Assembly (NCBI GenBank): GCA_025934385.1
Contig: JAICYE010000048.1
Location: forward strand, 1-10,184
DNA length: 10,184 bases
DNA from: Acidimicrobiia bacterium
GTDB taxonomy: Bacteria; Actinomycetota; Acidimicrobiia; IMCC26256; BP-133
Direction: 5' to 3'
The notes under the pieces: model-generated
Database searches by the model: none
What the model was told of the DNA's origin: nothing
What the model saw: the letters and a program-made list of their open reading frames with translations, nothing else
Translations under genes and position numbers: made by a program
Shown: piece by piece, positions 1 to 6,427 of the stretch
Layout: each line of letters opens with the position of its first letter
How positions within the stretch are numbered: position 1 is the first letter of the stretch

Positions 1-16
1 CCGGCGGGCTCGACTG

Positions 17-1144
17 ATGGCGGACGGGCGCCGCTCGGAGAACCGCGACGCCGAACTGCTCCGCTCGGTCTTCGTCGTGCTCTCCGGGGCGCTGGTCTTC
101 GCGGTGGCCGTCGTCCTGCTCTGGAAACTGCGCCGCATCCTCGGGCTGGTGGTCATCGCCGCCTTCTTCGCCGTCATCCTCAATCCACTGGTCGACGCCG
201 TCACCCGCCTGCGGATCCGCCGCGGCATCGCCACCACCATCGTGTTCCTGCTCGGCGTCGGGGCCTTCTCCGGTCTGGCCTACCTCTTCGTCCGGCCCGT
301 CTACGACGCCGGCCAGAGCTTCGCCCGCGACATCCCCGGCTTCGTCGACCGGGCCCAGCACGGCCAGGGCCGGGTCGGCGAGCTCGTCAAGCGGTTCAAC
401 CTCGACCAGAAAGTCAAGGAGAACGCCCCCAAGCTGCAGGAAGCGCTGAAGAACGCCGGGGGGCCCGCCGTCCACGCCGCCCAGCGGGTGGCGTCGGGCC
501 TGCTGGCGCTGGTCACGATCCTCGTCCTGACGTTCCTCATGCTGCTCGAGGCGCCGGCCATCATCGGTTCGTCCCTGTCGCTGCTCTCGCCCGAGCGCGC
601 GGTGCAGGTCCGGCGGATCGGGCAGGACGCCGCCCGGGCTGTCACCGGCTACATGGCCGGCAACCTCGTGATCTCGGTCATCGCCGGGATGGTCACGTGG
701 ATCTTCCTCACGATCGTCGACGTGCCCTTCGCCGGCGTCCTCGGCCTGTGGGTGGGCTTCGCCGACCTGCTCCCCCTCGTCGGCGCCACCATCGGGGCGA
801 TCCCGACGATCGCCATCGCCTTCCTGTCCTCGACCGGCGCCGGCATCGCCGTCGTCGTCATGTACATCGTCTACCAGCAGATCGAGAACCACGTCCTCCA
901 GCCGGTGGTGATGAGCCGAACGGTCCACCTGAACCCGTTGGGCGTGCTCCTCTCCGTCCTCGTCGGCGTGGAGCTGGCCGGCTTCGTCGGGGCGCTGCTG
1001 GCCATCCCCGCTGCCGGCGCCATCCAGGTGGTGATCCGGGACCTCTGGGACGATCGCCAGCAGCGGCTCAAGCCCGTCCCCACCGTCGGCGTCGACGAGA
1101 ACCCGATTCCCGAAGGCGGCCTGACTAGCCTTCCGGAAGCATGA
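17..1144 (+). CDS. AI-2E family transporter (PF01594-type permease)
   Basis: Integral membrane permease of 375 residues, the usual size for the AI-2E transporter family. Members export or exchange varied solutes (autoinducer-2, or Na+/H+ in some), so the substrate cannot be read from sequence. Hydrophobic segments lie near residues 18-37, 42-60, 72-94, 158-178, 213-234, 237-270, 275-287 and 307-340. The long polar stretch at 96-157 between the third and fourth segments is typical. The family signature near residues 287-312 (QQIENHVLQPVVMSR, then HLNPLGVLLS) is clear. The charged N-terminus (about 16 residues) and Pro-rich tail after 345 should be cytoplasmic. The ATG at 17 overlaps a TGA in another frame (15-17), which hints at coupling to an unseen upstream gene. 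Its stop overlaps the next start in ATGA (1141-1144), so it is probably co-transcribed with the two arginine-catabolism genes. Family assignment is secure; function is not. Confidence 0.92.
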   Translation: MADGRRSENRDAELLRSVFVVLSGALVFAVAVVLLWKLRRILGLVVIAAFFAVILNPLVDAVTRLRIRRGIATTIVFLLGVGAFSGLAYLFVRPVYDAGQSFARDIPGFVDRAQHGQGRVGELVKRFNLDQKVKENAPKLQEALKNAGGPAVHAAQRVASGLLALVTILVLTFLMLLEAPAIIGSSLSLLSPERAVQVRRIGQDAARAVTGYMAGNLVISVIAGMVTWIFLTIVDVPFAGVLGLWVGFADLLPLVGATIGAIPTIAIAFLSSTGAGIAVVVMYIVYQQIENHVLQPVVMSRTVHLNPLGVLLSVLVGVELAGFVGALLAIPAAGAIQVVIRDLWDDRQQRLKPVPTVGVDENPIPEGGLTSLPEA

Positions 1145-2361
1145 GCGCCACCGACGTCGTCGAGGTCTCCGGCCACATCATCGACTCGCTGATCTTGGCC
1201 AAGATCCTCGACGAGATCATCGAAGCCGAGGCCGACTACCGCATCGTCCAGATGGACGTCGGCAAGAGCCCCGCCGACCTGTCCCGGGCCCGCATCGAGG
1301 TGACGGCGGCCAACGACGAAGCCCTGGTCGCGCTGCTGGCCCGCCTGCACCCCCACGGCGCCCACCCGGTGACCCAGCCCGACGCCGAGCTCGTGGCGGC
1401 CACCATGGACGGCGTCCTGCCGGCCGGCTTCTACTCCACCACCAACCTGCCGACGGCGGTGAAGATCGGGGGCAAGTGGCTCGAGGTCGAGAACCCCGAG
1501 ATGGACTGCGGTCTCGTGGTCTCGGCCGATCACACCCGGGCCCGCACCGCGCCGATGCACACCGTGCGGATGGGCGACCTCGTCGTGTGCGGGTCGGAGG
1601 GCGTGCGGGTGCGGCCGCTGGAGCGGCCCAGCGGGCGGAGCCCGTTCGAGTTCATGGCTTCCGAAGTGTCGTCGGAGAAACCGAAAGCCCTCCTGGTGGC
1701 CGAGGTCGCCGAACGGATCCGCCGGGCCCGGGCGGGCGGCGCCAAGCTGCTGGCAGTGTGCGGCCCGGCGGTGATCCACACCGGCGCCGGGCCCGACGTC
1801 GCCGATCTCGTCCGGGCGGGCTGGATCGATGTCCTCTTTGCCGGCAACGGGTTCGCCACCCACGACATCGAGTCGAACCTGCTCGGCACGTCGCTCGGCG
1901 TCTCGGTGCGGGAAGGCACCGGCGTCGAGGGCGGCCACGCCAACCATCTGCGGGTGATCAACGAGGTGCGGCGCTGGGGCTCGATCCGGGCCGGTGTCGA
2001 GCGGGGATTGCTGAAGGGCGGAGTGATGTACGAGTGCGTCGCCCGCGGCGTGCCGTTCGTGCTGGCCGGCTCGATCCGCGACGACGGCCCGCTGCCCGAC
2101 GTGATCACCGACGTCGTCGCCGCCCAGGACGCAATGCGCGTCTACGTCGGCGAGGTCGGCGTGGCGATGATGCTGGCCTCGACCCTGCACGCCATCGCCG
2201 TCGGCAACATGCTGCCGGCCGGTGTGGAGACGTACTGCGTCGACATCAACCAGGCCGTGGTCACCAAGCTGGCCGACCGCGGCAGCCACCAGGCGCTGGG
2301 GATCGTGACCGATGTCGGGCTGTTCATCCGCGACCTCGCCGAGCACCTGACCCGTGACTGA
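1141..2361 (+). CDS. Archaeal-type ornithine cyclodeaminase (LOR/SDH family, TIGR00300-like)
   Basis: Protein of 406 residues matching the LOR/SDH conserved-region family. This includes the methanococcal ornithine cyclodeaminase and the C-terminal half of cyanobacterial ArgZ/AgrE. Predicted reaction: ornithine -> proline + NH3 with bound NAD in the cytosol. The N-terminal ferredoxin-like part (about 1-95) has the family opening VEVSGHIIDS and the stretch RIVQMDVGK at 34-42. A middle segment (96-180) leads into a Rossmann-like C-terminal domain. That domain contains CGPAVIHTGAG (207-217), DVLFAGNGFATHDIE (230-244), GVEGGHANHL (261-270) and ETYCVDINQAVVTKLADRG (363-381). Length matches stand-alone archaeal homologues. 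It is unrelated to the mu-crystallin-type ornithine cyclodeaminase. The start overlaps the permease stop and the end overlaps the next gene by 8 nt. Older annotations call this family saccharopine dehydrogenase-related; the adjacent ArgZ-like gene argues for ornithine cyclodeaminase. Confidence 0.88.
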   Translation: MSATDVVEVSGHIIDSLILAKILDEIIEAEADYRIVQMDVGKSPADLSRARIEVTAANDEALVALLARLHPHGAHPVTQPDAELVAATMDGVLPAGFYSTTNLPTAVKIGGKWLEVENPEMDCGLVVSADHTRARTAPMHTVRMGDLVVCGSEGVRVRPLERPSGRSPFEFMASEVSSEKPKALLVAEVAERIRRARAGGAKLLAVCGPAVIHTGAGPDVADLVRAGWIDVLFAGNGFATHDIESNLLGTSLGVSVREGTGVEGGHANHLRVINEVRRWGSIRAGVERGLLKGGVMYECVARGVPFVLAGSIRDDGPLPDVITDVVAAQDAMRVYVGEVGVAMMLASTLHAIAVGNMLPAGVETYCVDINQAVVTKLADRGSHQALGIVTDVGLFIRDLAEHLTRD

Positions 2362-3211
2362 CGCCGGTCCGGCCCGGAACGCCTGGGGCCACCGCTACCT
2401 GGTCTGTCCTCCGAGCCACTTCGGCGTGCTCTACGAGATCAACCCCTGGATGCACAAGGAGGTCCGGGTCGACGTCGACCTCGCCCACCGCCAATGGCAC
2501 GACATGGTGGCCAACCTCAAGGCGGCCGGGGCGGAGACCCTGGAGATGGAACCGGTGGCCGGGCTGCCCGATCTCGTCTTCACCGCCAACGCCGGTCTGG
2601 TGGACGGGCCCCGCTTCGTCGTCAGCCGGTTCCGCCATCAGGAGCGGCGGGGCGAGGCGAAGCACGACGCCGAGTGGTTCGCCGCCCGGGGATCGGAGGT
2701 GCTCGAGATCCGGGCCGAGCCGGAGATCTGCTTCGAGGGCGCCGGCGACGCCCTGCCCTTCGGGCGCAGCCTGCTGGCCGGCTACCGCTTCCGGTCGGAT
2801 TTCAAGGCCCACAGCCTGCTGGCCCAGCTGCTGTCGATCCCGGTGCTGTCGGTGGAGCTGGTCGACGCCCGCTTCTACCACGTGGACCTGACGTTCTGCC
2901 CCCTCGATTCCCGGCGGGCGATCGTGAATCCCCATGCCTGGGACCGCTACGGCCGGACGGTGGTCGAACGACTGGTGCCCGAGCCGCTGGTGCTCGAGCT
3001 CGACGAGGCCCTGACGTTCTGTGCCAATTCGGTCGTCATCGGCACGAACATGGTGATGCCGAGCTGCCCGCCGAGGGTCGGCCGCATCCTCGAGGGCTGG
3101 GGCTTCGACATCTGCGTGTCGCCGGTGACGGAGTTCATGAAGGCCGGCGGCGGCGTCCGCTGCCTGACGCTGGCCCTCGACGTCCGCCTCGGGCGGGATT
3201 CGTCCTCCTAG
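2354..3211 (+). CDS. Arginine dihydrolase-like (ArgZ N-terminal domain type) amidinotransferase-fold enzyme
   Basis: Enzyme of 285 residues in the guanidino-group-modifying superfamily (arginine deiminase, dimethylargininase, ArgZ). Expected catalytic positions are visible: INPWM with N30, FTANAG with N79, EGAGD with E128 and D132, YHVD with H176, and the nucleophile C270 in GGGVRC. N30, N79, E128, H176 and C270 match in order and spacing the active-site set I recall for Synechocystis ArgZ (N22, N71, E118, H168, C264). As I recall, the Asn in FTAN separates arginine dihydrolases from deiminases and dimethylargininases, which carry Asp there. Predicted reaction: arginine -> ornithine + CO2 + 2 NH3. 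The GTG start at 2354 lies inside the end of the cyclodeaminase gene with no good Shine-Dalgarno, suggesting coupling. Homology begins within about 15 residues of this start. Older tools would call it dimethylargininase. Fold assignment is secure; dihydrolase specificity is inferred. Confidence 0.82.
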   Translation: MTDAGPARNAWGHRYLVCPPSHFGVLYEINPWMHKEVRVDVDLAHRQWHDMVANLKAAGAETLEMEPVAGLPDLVFTANAGLVDGPRFVVSRFRHQERRGEAKHDAEWFAARGSEVLEIRAEPEICFEGAGDALPFGRSLLAGYRFRSDFKAHSLLAQLLSIPVLSVELVDARFYHVDLTFCPLDSRRAIVNPHAWDRYGRTVVERLVPEPLVLELDEALTFCANSVVIGTNMVMPSCPPRVGRILEGWGFDICVSPVTEFMKAGGGVRCLTLALDVRLGRDSSS

Positions 3212-3224
3212 CTGCAGGTTCGCG

Positions 3225-3251
3225 CTCAACCCGAGGCGCGTTCTGCCGATA
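3225..3251 (+). promoter_or_regulatory. Candidate sigma-28 (FliA/WhiG/SigD-type) promoter upstream of pup
   Basis: TCAA at 3226-3229 is followed after exactly 15 nt by GCCGATA at 3245-3251. The FliA/SigD/WhiG consensus is TAAA-N15-GCCGATAA, so the -10 matches 7 of 7 bases, the -35 3 of 4, and the spacing is exact. It is the only match of this quality that I found by eye and lies in the only long gap before pup. Transcription would begin near 3258, giving a leader of about 75 nt. The element is seen; its use is inferred. Confidence 0.5.
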
Positions 3252-3317
3252 CCTCATGTAAGGACCCAGAGCAGGACCGACGGCACAGAGCGTCGAAGCA
3301 TCTGGTGTCCATGCGCC

Positions 3318-3325
3318 GAGGAGGG
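3318..3325 (+). promoter_or_regulatory. Ribosome binding site that fixes the pup start
   Basis: GAGGAGGG ends 9 nt before the ATG at 3335. It lies downstream of the in-frame GTG at 3305 and ATG at 3311, so it supports the 70-residue Pup rather than an 80-residue form. Confidence 0.75.
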
Positions 3326-3334
3326 TGCATCGCG

Positions 3335-3547
3335 ATGGCATCGGGTCAGACGAGATCCAATCTGCCTCGTCAGGACGCAGAGGCCCTGGCCGAGGAGGAC
3401 GCCGCCAAGGCGGCCGACGCCGCAGCGGCGAAGTCCCCCGCCCGCAACGAGGTCGCCGAGGACGCCGACGAGCTGCTCGACGAGATCGACGCCCTGCTCG
3501 AGGAGCAGAGCGTCCTCACCAATTTCCGCCAGAAGGGCGGGCAGTGA
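3335..3547 (+). CDS. pup: Prokaryotic ubiquitin-like protein Pup
   Basis: Small acidic, Ala/Glu/Asp-rich, largely disordered protein of 70 residues, a little longer than mycobacterial Pup (64). The diagnostic part is the C-terminal half: ELLDEIDALLEEQ (residues 46-58), the short coiled coil that binds the Mpa/ARC ATPase, then the terminus QKGGQ. A terminal Gln means Dop must deamidate it to Glu before PafA can ligate it to substrate lysines. The segment between coiled coil and tail is two residues shorter than in Mycobacterium tuberculosis Pup. No dop, prcB, prcA, pafA or mpa gene lies in this window. Pup is instead followed by an unknown small gene starting inside its stop codon (GTGA, 3544-3547). 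The start is chosen from the strong GAGGAGGG. The sigma-28-like promoter about 85 nt upstream may drive it. Confidence 0.95.
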   Translation: MASGQTRSNLPRQDAEALAEEDAAKAADAAAAKSPARNEVAEDADELLDEIDALLEEQSVLTNFRQKGGQ

Positions 3548-3798
3548 ACTACCTGAGCCCTTCCTCCGACGGCGGGATCAACCTCCAGGCGACGCTGTCC
3601 GCCTCGTCGGCCATGAGCACGCCCGAGGGCGCGCCGCTGCCGCATCACCCGATCACCTGTACCGGCACGCTGATCTTCGACGAGGACGGGACGTTCGGCT
3701 GCGAGCACGTCGCCGTCCCGCCCGGCGACGTCCGCACGCAGTACTGCATCGACCACAGCATCGCCCTGCTCCTGATCGAGCTCTCCCGCTCGCTGTAG
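3544..3798 (+). CDS. Unknown 84-residue Cys/His-containing protein translationally coupled to pup
   Basis: I do not recognise this protein. Its GTG start at 3544 overlaps the pup TGA by 4 nt, and AAGGG at 3533-3537, 6 nt upstream, can serve as Shine-Dalgarno. This supports a real co-translated gene. The first 30 residues are Ser/Gly-rich and probably disordered. The rest has C39 in ITCTG, C53 and H55 in GCEH, C68 and H71 in YCIDHS, plus H34-H35, a spacing that could hold one metal ion or a disulfide. A short hydrophobic helix, IALLLIEL (73-80), ends the protein. There is no signal peptide. An alternative ATG at 3613 would give 61 residues but lacks a ribosome site. It occupies the place where prcB follows pup in many actinobacteria, yet shows no resemblance to a proteasome subunit. 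A role in pupylation is only a guess from position. Confidence 0.7.
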   Translation: MNYLSPSSDGGINLQATLSASSAMSTPEGAPLPHHPITCTGTLIFDEDGTFGCEHVAVPPGDVRTQYCIDHSIALLLIELSRSL

Positions 3799-3809
3799 CT
3801 GTCACACCC

Positions 3810-3821
3810 AACCGATAGGTT
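3810..3821. repeat. Short dyad AACC-GATA-GGTT in the comM leader
   Basis: A perfect 4-bp inverted repeat around GATA lies 12 nt after the stop of the small gene and about 70 nt before comM. It includes CCGATA, resembling a sigma-28 -10 half-site, but no TAAA/TCAA lies 14-16 nt upstream. It could be a small operator or chance. Confidence 0.2.
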
Positions 3822-3852
3822 TCCGGGGTAGCCGTCGAGGTCGCCCCGGCAC

Positions 3853-3891
3853 CGGGCCCTCCCAACGTGATCCATCACCTCGGGAGGCCCG
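3853..3891 (+). promoter_or_regulatory. Nested hairpin sequestering the comM ribosome binding site
   Basis: The arm 3853-3863 pairs with 3882-3891 as 6 bp, a single bulged C (3857) and 4 bp, all G-C except one A-T. Inside, after a 3x3 internal loop, GTGA (3867-3870) pairs with TCAC (3875-3878) around a TCCA loop. The 3' arm contains the whole Shine-Dalgarno GGGAGG (3882-3887) and ends at the base before the comM ATG. If formed in RNA, it would block initiation. No T-tract follows, so it is not an ordinary terminator. Confidence 0.5.
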
Positions 3892-5400
3892 ATGTTGGCT
3901 TCGGTGCGCAGCGCGATGTTGTTCGGCGTGGAAGGCCTGACCCTCGATGTCCAGGTCCACGTCTCGACGGGGTTGCCGTCGTACACGTTCGTCGGCCTAC
4001 CTGACGCCGCGGTGCGGGAGTCGCGCGACCGGGTGCGGGCCGCGCTCCTGTCCTCCGGCCTGACCTGGCCGCTCAGGAGGGTGACCGTCAACCTCGCGCC
4101 GAGCGGGGTCCGCAAATCGGGGCCCGGCCTCGATCTCCCCTTCGCTCTCGGCCTGATGATGGCGAGTGAGGAGCTGCCGGCCGGCGTCCTCGACGGAGTC
4201 GGGGTGATCGGCGAGTTGGGCCTGGACGGCTCCCTCCGACCGGTTCCCGGGGTCCTGGCCATGGCCGACGTCCTGCGCCGCTCCGGGGCCAACGCCGTGC
4301 TCGTACCGGCGGGCAATGCCTTGGAGGCGGCCCTCGTCCGAGAAGTGCGCGTCCTCGCCGCCACATCCCTGATCGAAGCCCGCGACGCCCTCAAGGGCGA
4401 AGGGGATTGGGCGCAACCGGTGCCCCCGCTCGAGACGGGCGACGACCCGGCTGTCGGGGACGACGATGCCGGGCCCGACCTCGCCGTGGTCCGGGGCTTG
4501 CCCAGTGGTCGGCGGGCATTGGAGGTGGCGGCCGCCGGTGGCCATCACCTCCTCATGGTCGGGAGGCCCGGCGCCGGCAAGACGCTGCTGGCCCGGTGCC
4601 TCCCTTCGATCCTCCCGCCGCTGGATCCCGAAGAAGCCCTCGAGGTCACCAGGATCCAGTCGGCGGCCGGTCAATCCATCGGGGGCCGCCTCGTCGTGGC
4701 ACGGCCCTTTCGGGCTCCCCACCACACAGCGTCGGCGGCGGCTCTCGTCGGTGGTGGCAGCGGCCGGCCGCGGCTCGGAGAAGTCACGCTGGCCCATCGG
4801 GGAATTCTCTTCATGGACGAGCTCGCCGAGTTCTCTCCGACCGTGCTCGACGCTCTCCGCCAACCACTCGAAGACCGGGTCGTGCGCATCTCCCGCCAGG
4901 GCGCCGCGGTCACCTTCCCCGCCGACTACCTCCTTGTCGCCGCGTCGAACCCCTGTCCGTGCGGCCTCGGCCCCCCCGACTGTCTGTGCTCCGAGGCCAA
5001 CCGGGCCCGGTACCGGCGACGGCTCTCTGCCCCGCTGGTCGACCGGTTCGATCTCCGGGTGGCGCTGGGGGCGGCCGCGCCCGGCGCCCCCCTCGGTGAA
5101 GGGTCAGCTGTGGTCCGGGCCCGTGTCGCGGAGGCGGTGGCCCGTCAACGTTCCCGCTACCGCGGGCGGCGGTGGCTCCGGAACGCCCGGGTTCCGGCCG
5201 GAGCGCTGGGCCGGGCGATCCCGCTTGACAGTGCCGCGGACGACGCGCTCCGACAGGTGGCCGAGCGGCGGAGCTGGAGCGGGCGGGGCATGGCGGCCGT
5301 CCACCGGGTGGCCCGCACACTGGCGGATCTCGACGGGCAAAGCGACCTGACCCCGGCCCACATCCTCCTCGCCTCCGGTATGCGGGAGGAAGTGCTGTGA
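3892..5400 (+). CDS. comM: ComM/YifB family Mg-chelatase-like AAA+ ATPase
   Basis: Full-length (502 residues) ComM/YifB protein. ComM in Vibrio is a hexameric helicase that promotes branch migration while transformed DNA is integrated; its role in non-competent bacteria is less clear. Domain order is standard. An N-terminal Lon-like ChlI domain (about 1-165) holds STGLPSYTFVGLPDAAVRESRDR at 25-47. An AAA+ domain follows (about 195-390) with Walker A GRPGAGKT (224-231), Walker B ILFMDE (305-310) and the Cys motif CPC at 355-357 with CLC at 364-366. The C-terminal Mg-chelatase domain (about 405-500) contains SGRGMAAVHRVARTLADL. The ATG at 3892 gives the family opening and has GGGAGG 4 nt upstream, a short spacing buried in the hairpin described separately. 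It overlaps dprA by 4 nt, so the two are co-translated. Confidence 0.95.
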   Translation: MLASVRSAMLFGVEGLTLDVQVHVSTGLPSYTFVGLPDAAVRESRDRVRAALLSSGLTWPLRRVTVNLAPSGVRKSGPGLDLPFALGLMMASEELPAGVLDGVGVIGELGLDGSLRPVPGVLAMADVLRRSGANAVLVPAGNALEAALVREVRVLAATSLIEARDALKGEGDWAQPVPPLETGDDPAVGDDDAGPDLAVVRGLPSGRRALEVAAAGGHHLLMVGRPGAGKTLLARCLPSILPPLDPEEALEVTRIQSAAGQSIGGRLVVARPFRAPHHTASAAALVGGGSGRPRLGEVTLAHRGILFMDELAEFSPTVLDALRQPLEDRVVRISRQGAAVTFPADYLLVAASNPCPCGLGPPDCLCSEANRARYRRRLSAPLVDRFDLRVALGAAAPGAPLGEGSAVVRARVAEAVARQRSRYRGRRWLRNARVPAGALGRAIPLDSAADDALRQVAERRSWSGRGMAAVHRVARTLADLDGQSDLTPAHILLASGMREEVL

Positions 5401-6386
5401 AGCTCGACGTGGCGGTCTTCGCCCGTATGCCTGGCGTGAAGCCTGGAGAGGCCGAAGCCATGGCCGCCCGAGCGGCCCGCCGGGGCACGCTGGTGCTCGC
5501 ACGGCACGACGTCCGGTTCCCCATACCCGACGGCCTTCCCCATGCGCCGGCCGTGCTCCTCGTCGAAGGGAGCCGGCCGGAGGTTCTCAGGGCACCCCGC
5601 GTGGCGATCGTCGGTACGAGATCGGCCTCTGTCCATGGGCTCGCCGACGCCTGGGAGCTCGGGGCCTTTCTCGGAGCGGCGGGCGTGTCGGTCGTTTCGG
5701 GCTTGGCCATCGGGGTCGACGGGGCGGCTCATCACGGCGCGCTGCAGGCGGCGGAGGCCGCCGAGCACCGCGACGGTGGAGTCGTCGCCGGGCCGATCGG
5801 CGTGGTCGCCACCGGGCTCGATGTCGTGTATCCACGGCGGCACCGGGTGCTGTTCGAACGGGTACGGCGATACGGGGTGCTGGTCGGAGAGCAGCCGTTC
5901 GGGACTCCACCGGAGCGGGGTCGGTTCCCGGTCCGCAACCGCATCATCGCCGGGCTGGCCGATGTCGTCGTGGTGGTCGAGGCGACGCTCAAGGGGGGGT
6001 CCCGCATCACCGCCGAACGGGCGCTCGACTACGGGCGGCCGGTGCTGGCCGTGCCGGGCTCCCGGCGGAACCCGGCGGCGGCCGGGTGCAACGCCCTGCT
6101 GGCCGACGGGGCGCAACCGCTCCTCGACCCGACCGACGTGCTCGTGGCGCTGGGTCTCACGGCCGGCGGCCAGCGGCTGTGGGGCACTGCGCCGAAGCCC
6201 GGCAACGGGCCGGCGCCCAGCGCCAACGGCGCCGCCGTCCTCGAGGCCCTGGGCGGCGAGGCCGCCCACCCCGACCAGCTCGCCAGCCGGACCGGCCTCG
6301 ACCCCGGCCGGGTCGCCCTGGCCGTCGAGGAACTCGTGGCCCTCGGCCGGGCGACCCGCGACCGCGGCTTCGTCTGGGCGAGATGA
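5397..6386 (+). CDS. dprA: DNA processing protein DprA (Smf family), short N-terminus
   Basis: DprA loads RecA on incoming single-stranded DNA and protects it; it is widespread even without known competence. The Rossmann-like core (about 55-250) shows VAIVGTRSAS (69-78), SGLAIGVDGAAHHGAL (101-116), TGLDVVYP (139-146), FPVRNRIIAGLAD (177-189), EATLKGGSRITAERAL (195-210) and PGSRRNPAAAGCNALLADGA (220-239). A C-terminal winged helix covers about 275-329. Two oddities stand out. Only 68 residues precede VAIVGTR, so the usual N-terminal SAM/helix-hairpin-helix domain is reduced or missing. Also, about ten extra residues (near 118-133, Ala/Glu/Gly-rich) sit between the AAHHGAL and GVVATGLD motifs. 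The GTG start at 5397 lies in GTGA overlapping the comM stop, with GGGAGGA 5384-5390 upstream. The stop overlaps an ATG of the following small frame. Confidence 0.94.
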   Translation: MKLDVAVFARMPGVKPGEAEAMAARAARRGTLVLARHDVRFPIPDGLPHAPAVLLVEGSRPEVLRAPRVAIVGTRSASVHGLADAWELGAFLGAAGVSVVSGLAIGVDGAAHHGALQAAEAAEHRDGGVVAGPIGVVATGLDVVYPRRHRVLFERVRRYGVLVGEQPFGTPPERGRFPVRNRIIAGLADVVVVVEATLKGGSRITAERALDYGRPVLAVPGSRRNPAAAGCNALLADGAQPLLDPTDVLVALGLTAGGQRLWGTAPKPGNGPAPSANGAAVLEALGGEAAHPDQLASRTGLDPGRVALAVEELVALGRATRDRGFVWAR

Positions 6387-6427
6387 CCCCGATCGCTTGG
6401 GACCGTATTCCCGCGGAGGTCCTCGCC

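Noticed and set aside
871..2346. Long minus-strand open frame (491 codons) opposite the cyclodeaminase gene
   Set aside because: It is the complement of a well-conserved gene in GC-rich DNA. Its product is His/Asp/Gly/Val-rich with no recognisable domain, as expected of antisense frames.
3305..3334. Longer Pup from the GTG at 3305
   Set aside because: The strong GAGGAGGG lies downstream of this start and correctly placed for the ATG at 3335. The extra residues are not Pup-like.
3841..3891. The comM leader hairpin as a terminator of the pup transcript
   Set aside because: There is no T-tract, and the stem ends exactly at the comM start, which fits translational control better.
3645..4394. 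Minus-strand open frame across the comM leader
   Set aside because: It spans non-coding leader and the antisense of comM, is Arg/Ser/Thr-rich, and has no plausible ribosome site or motif.
5157..6269. Minus-strand open frame opposite dprA and the end of comM
   Set aside because: It lies antisense to clear DprA and ComM motifs, has low-complexity Arg/Pro/Gly composition, and lacks any domain.
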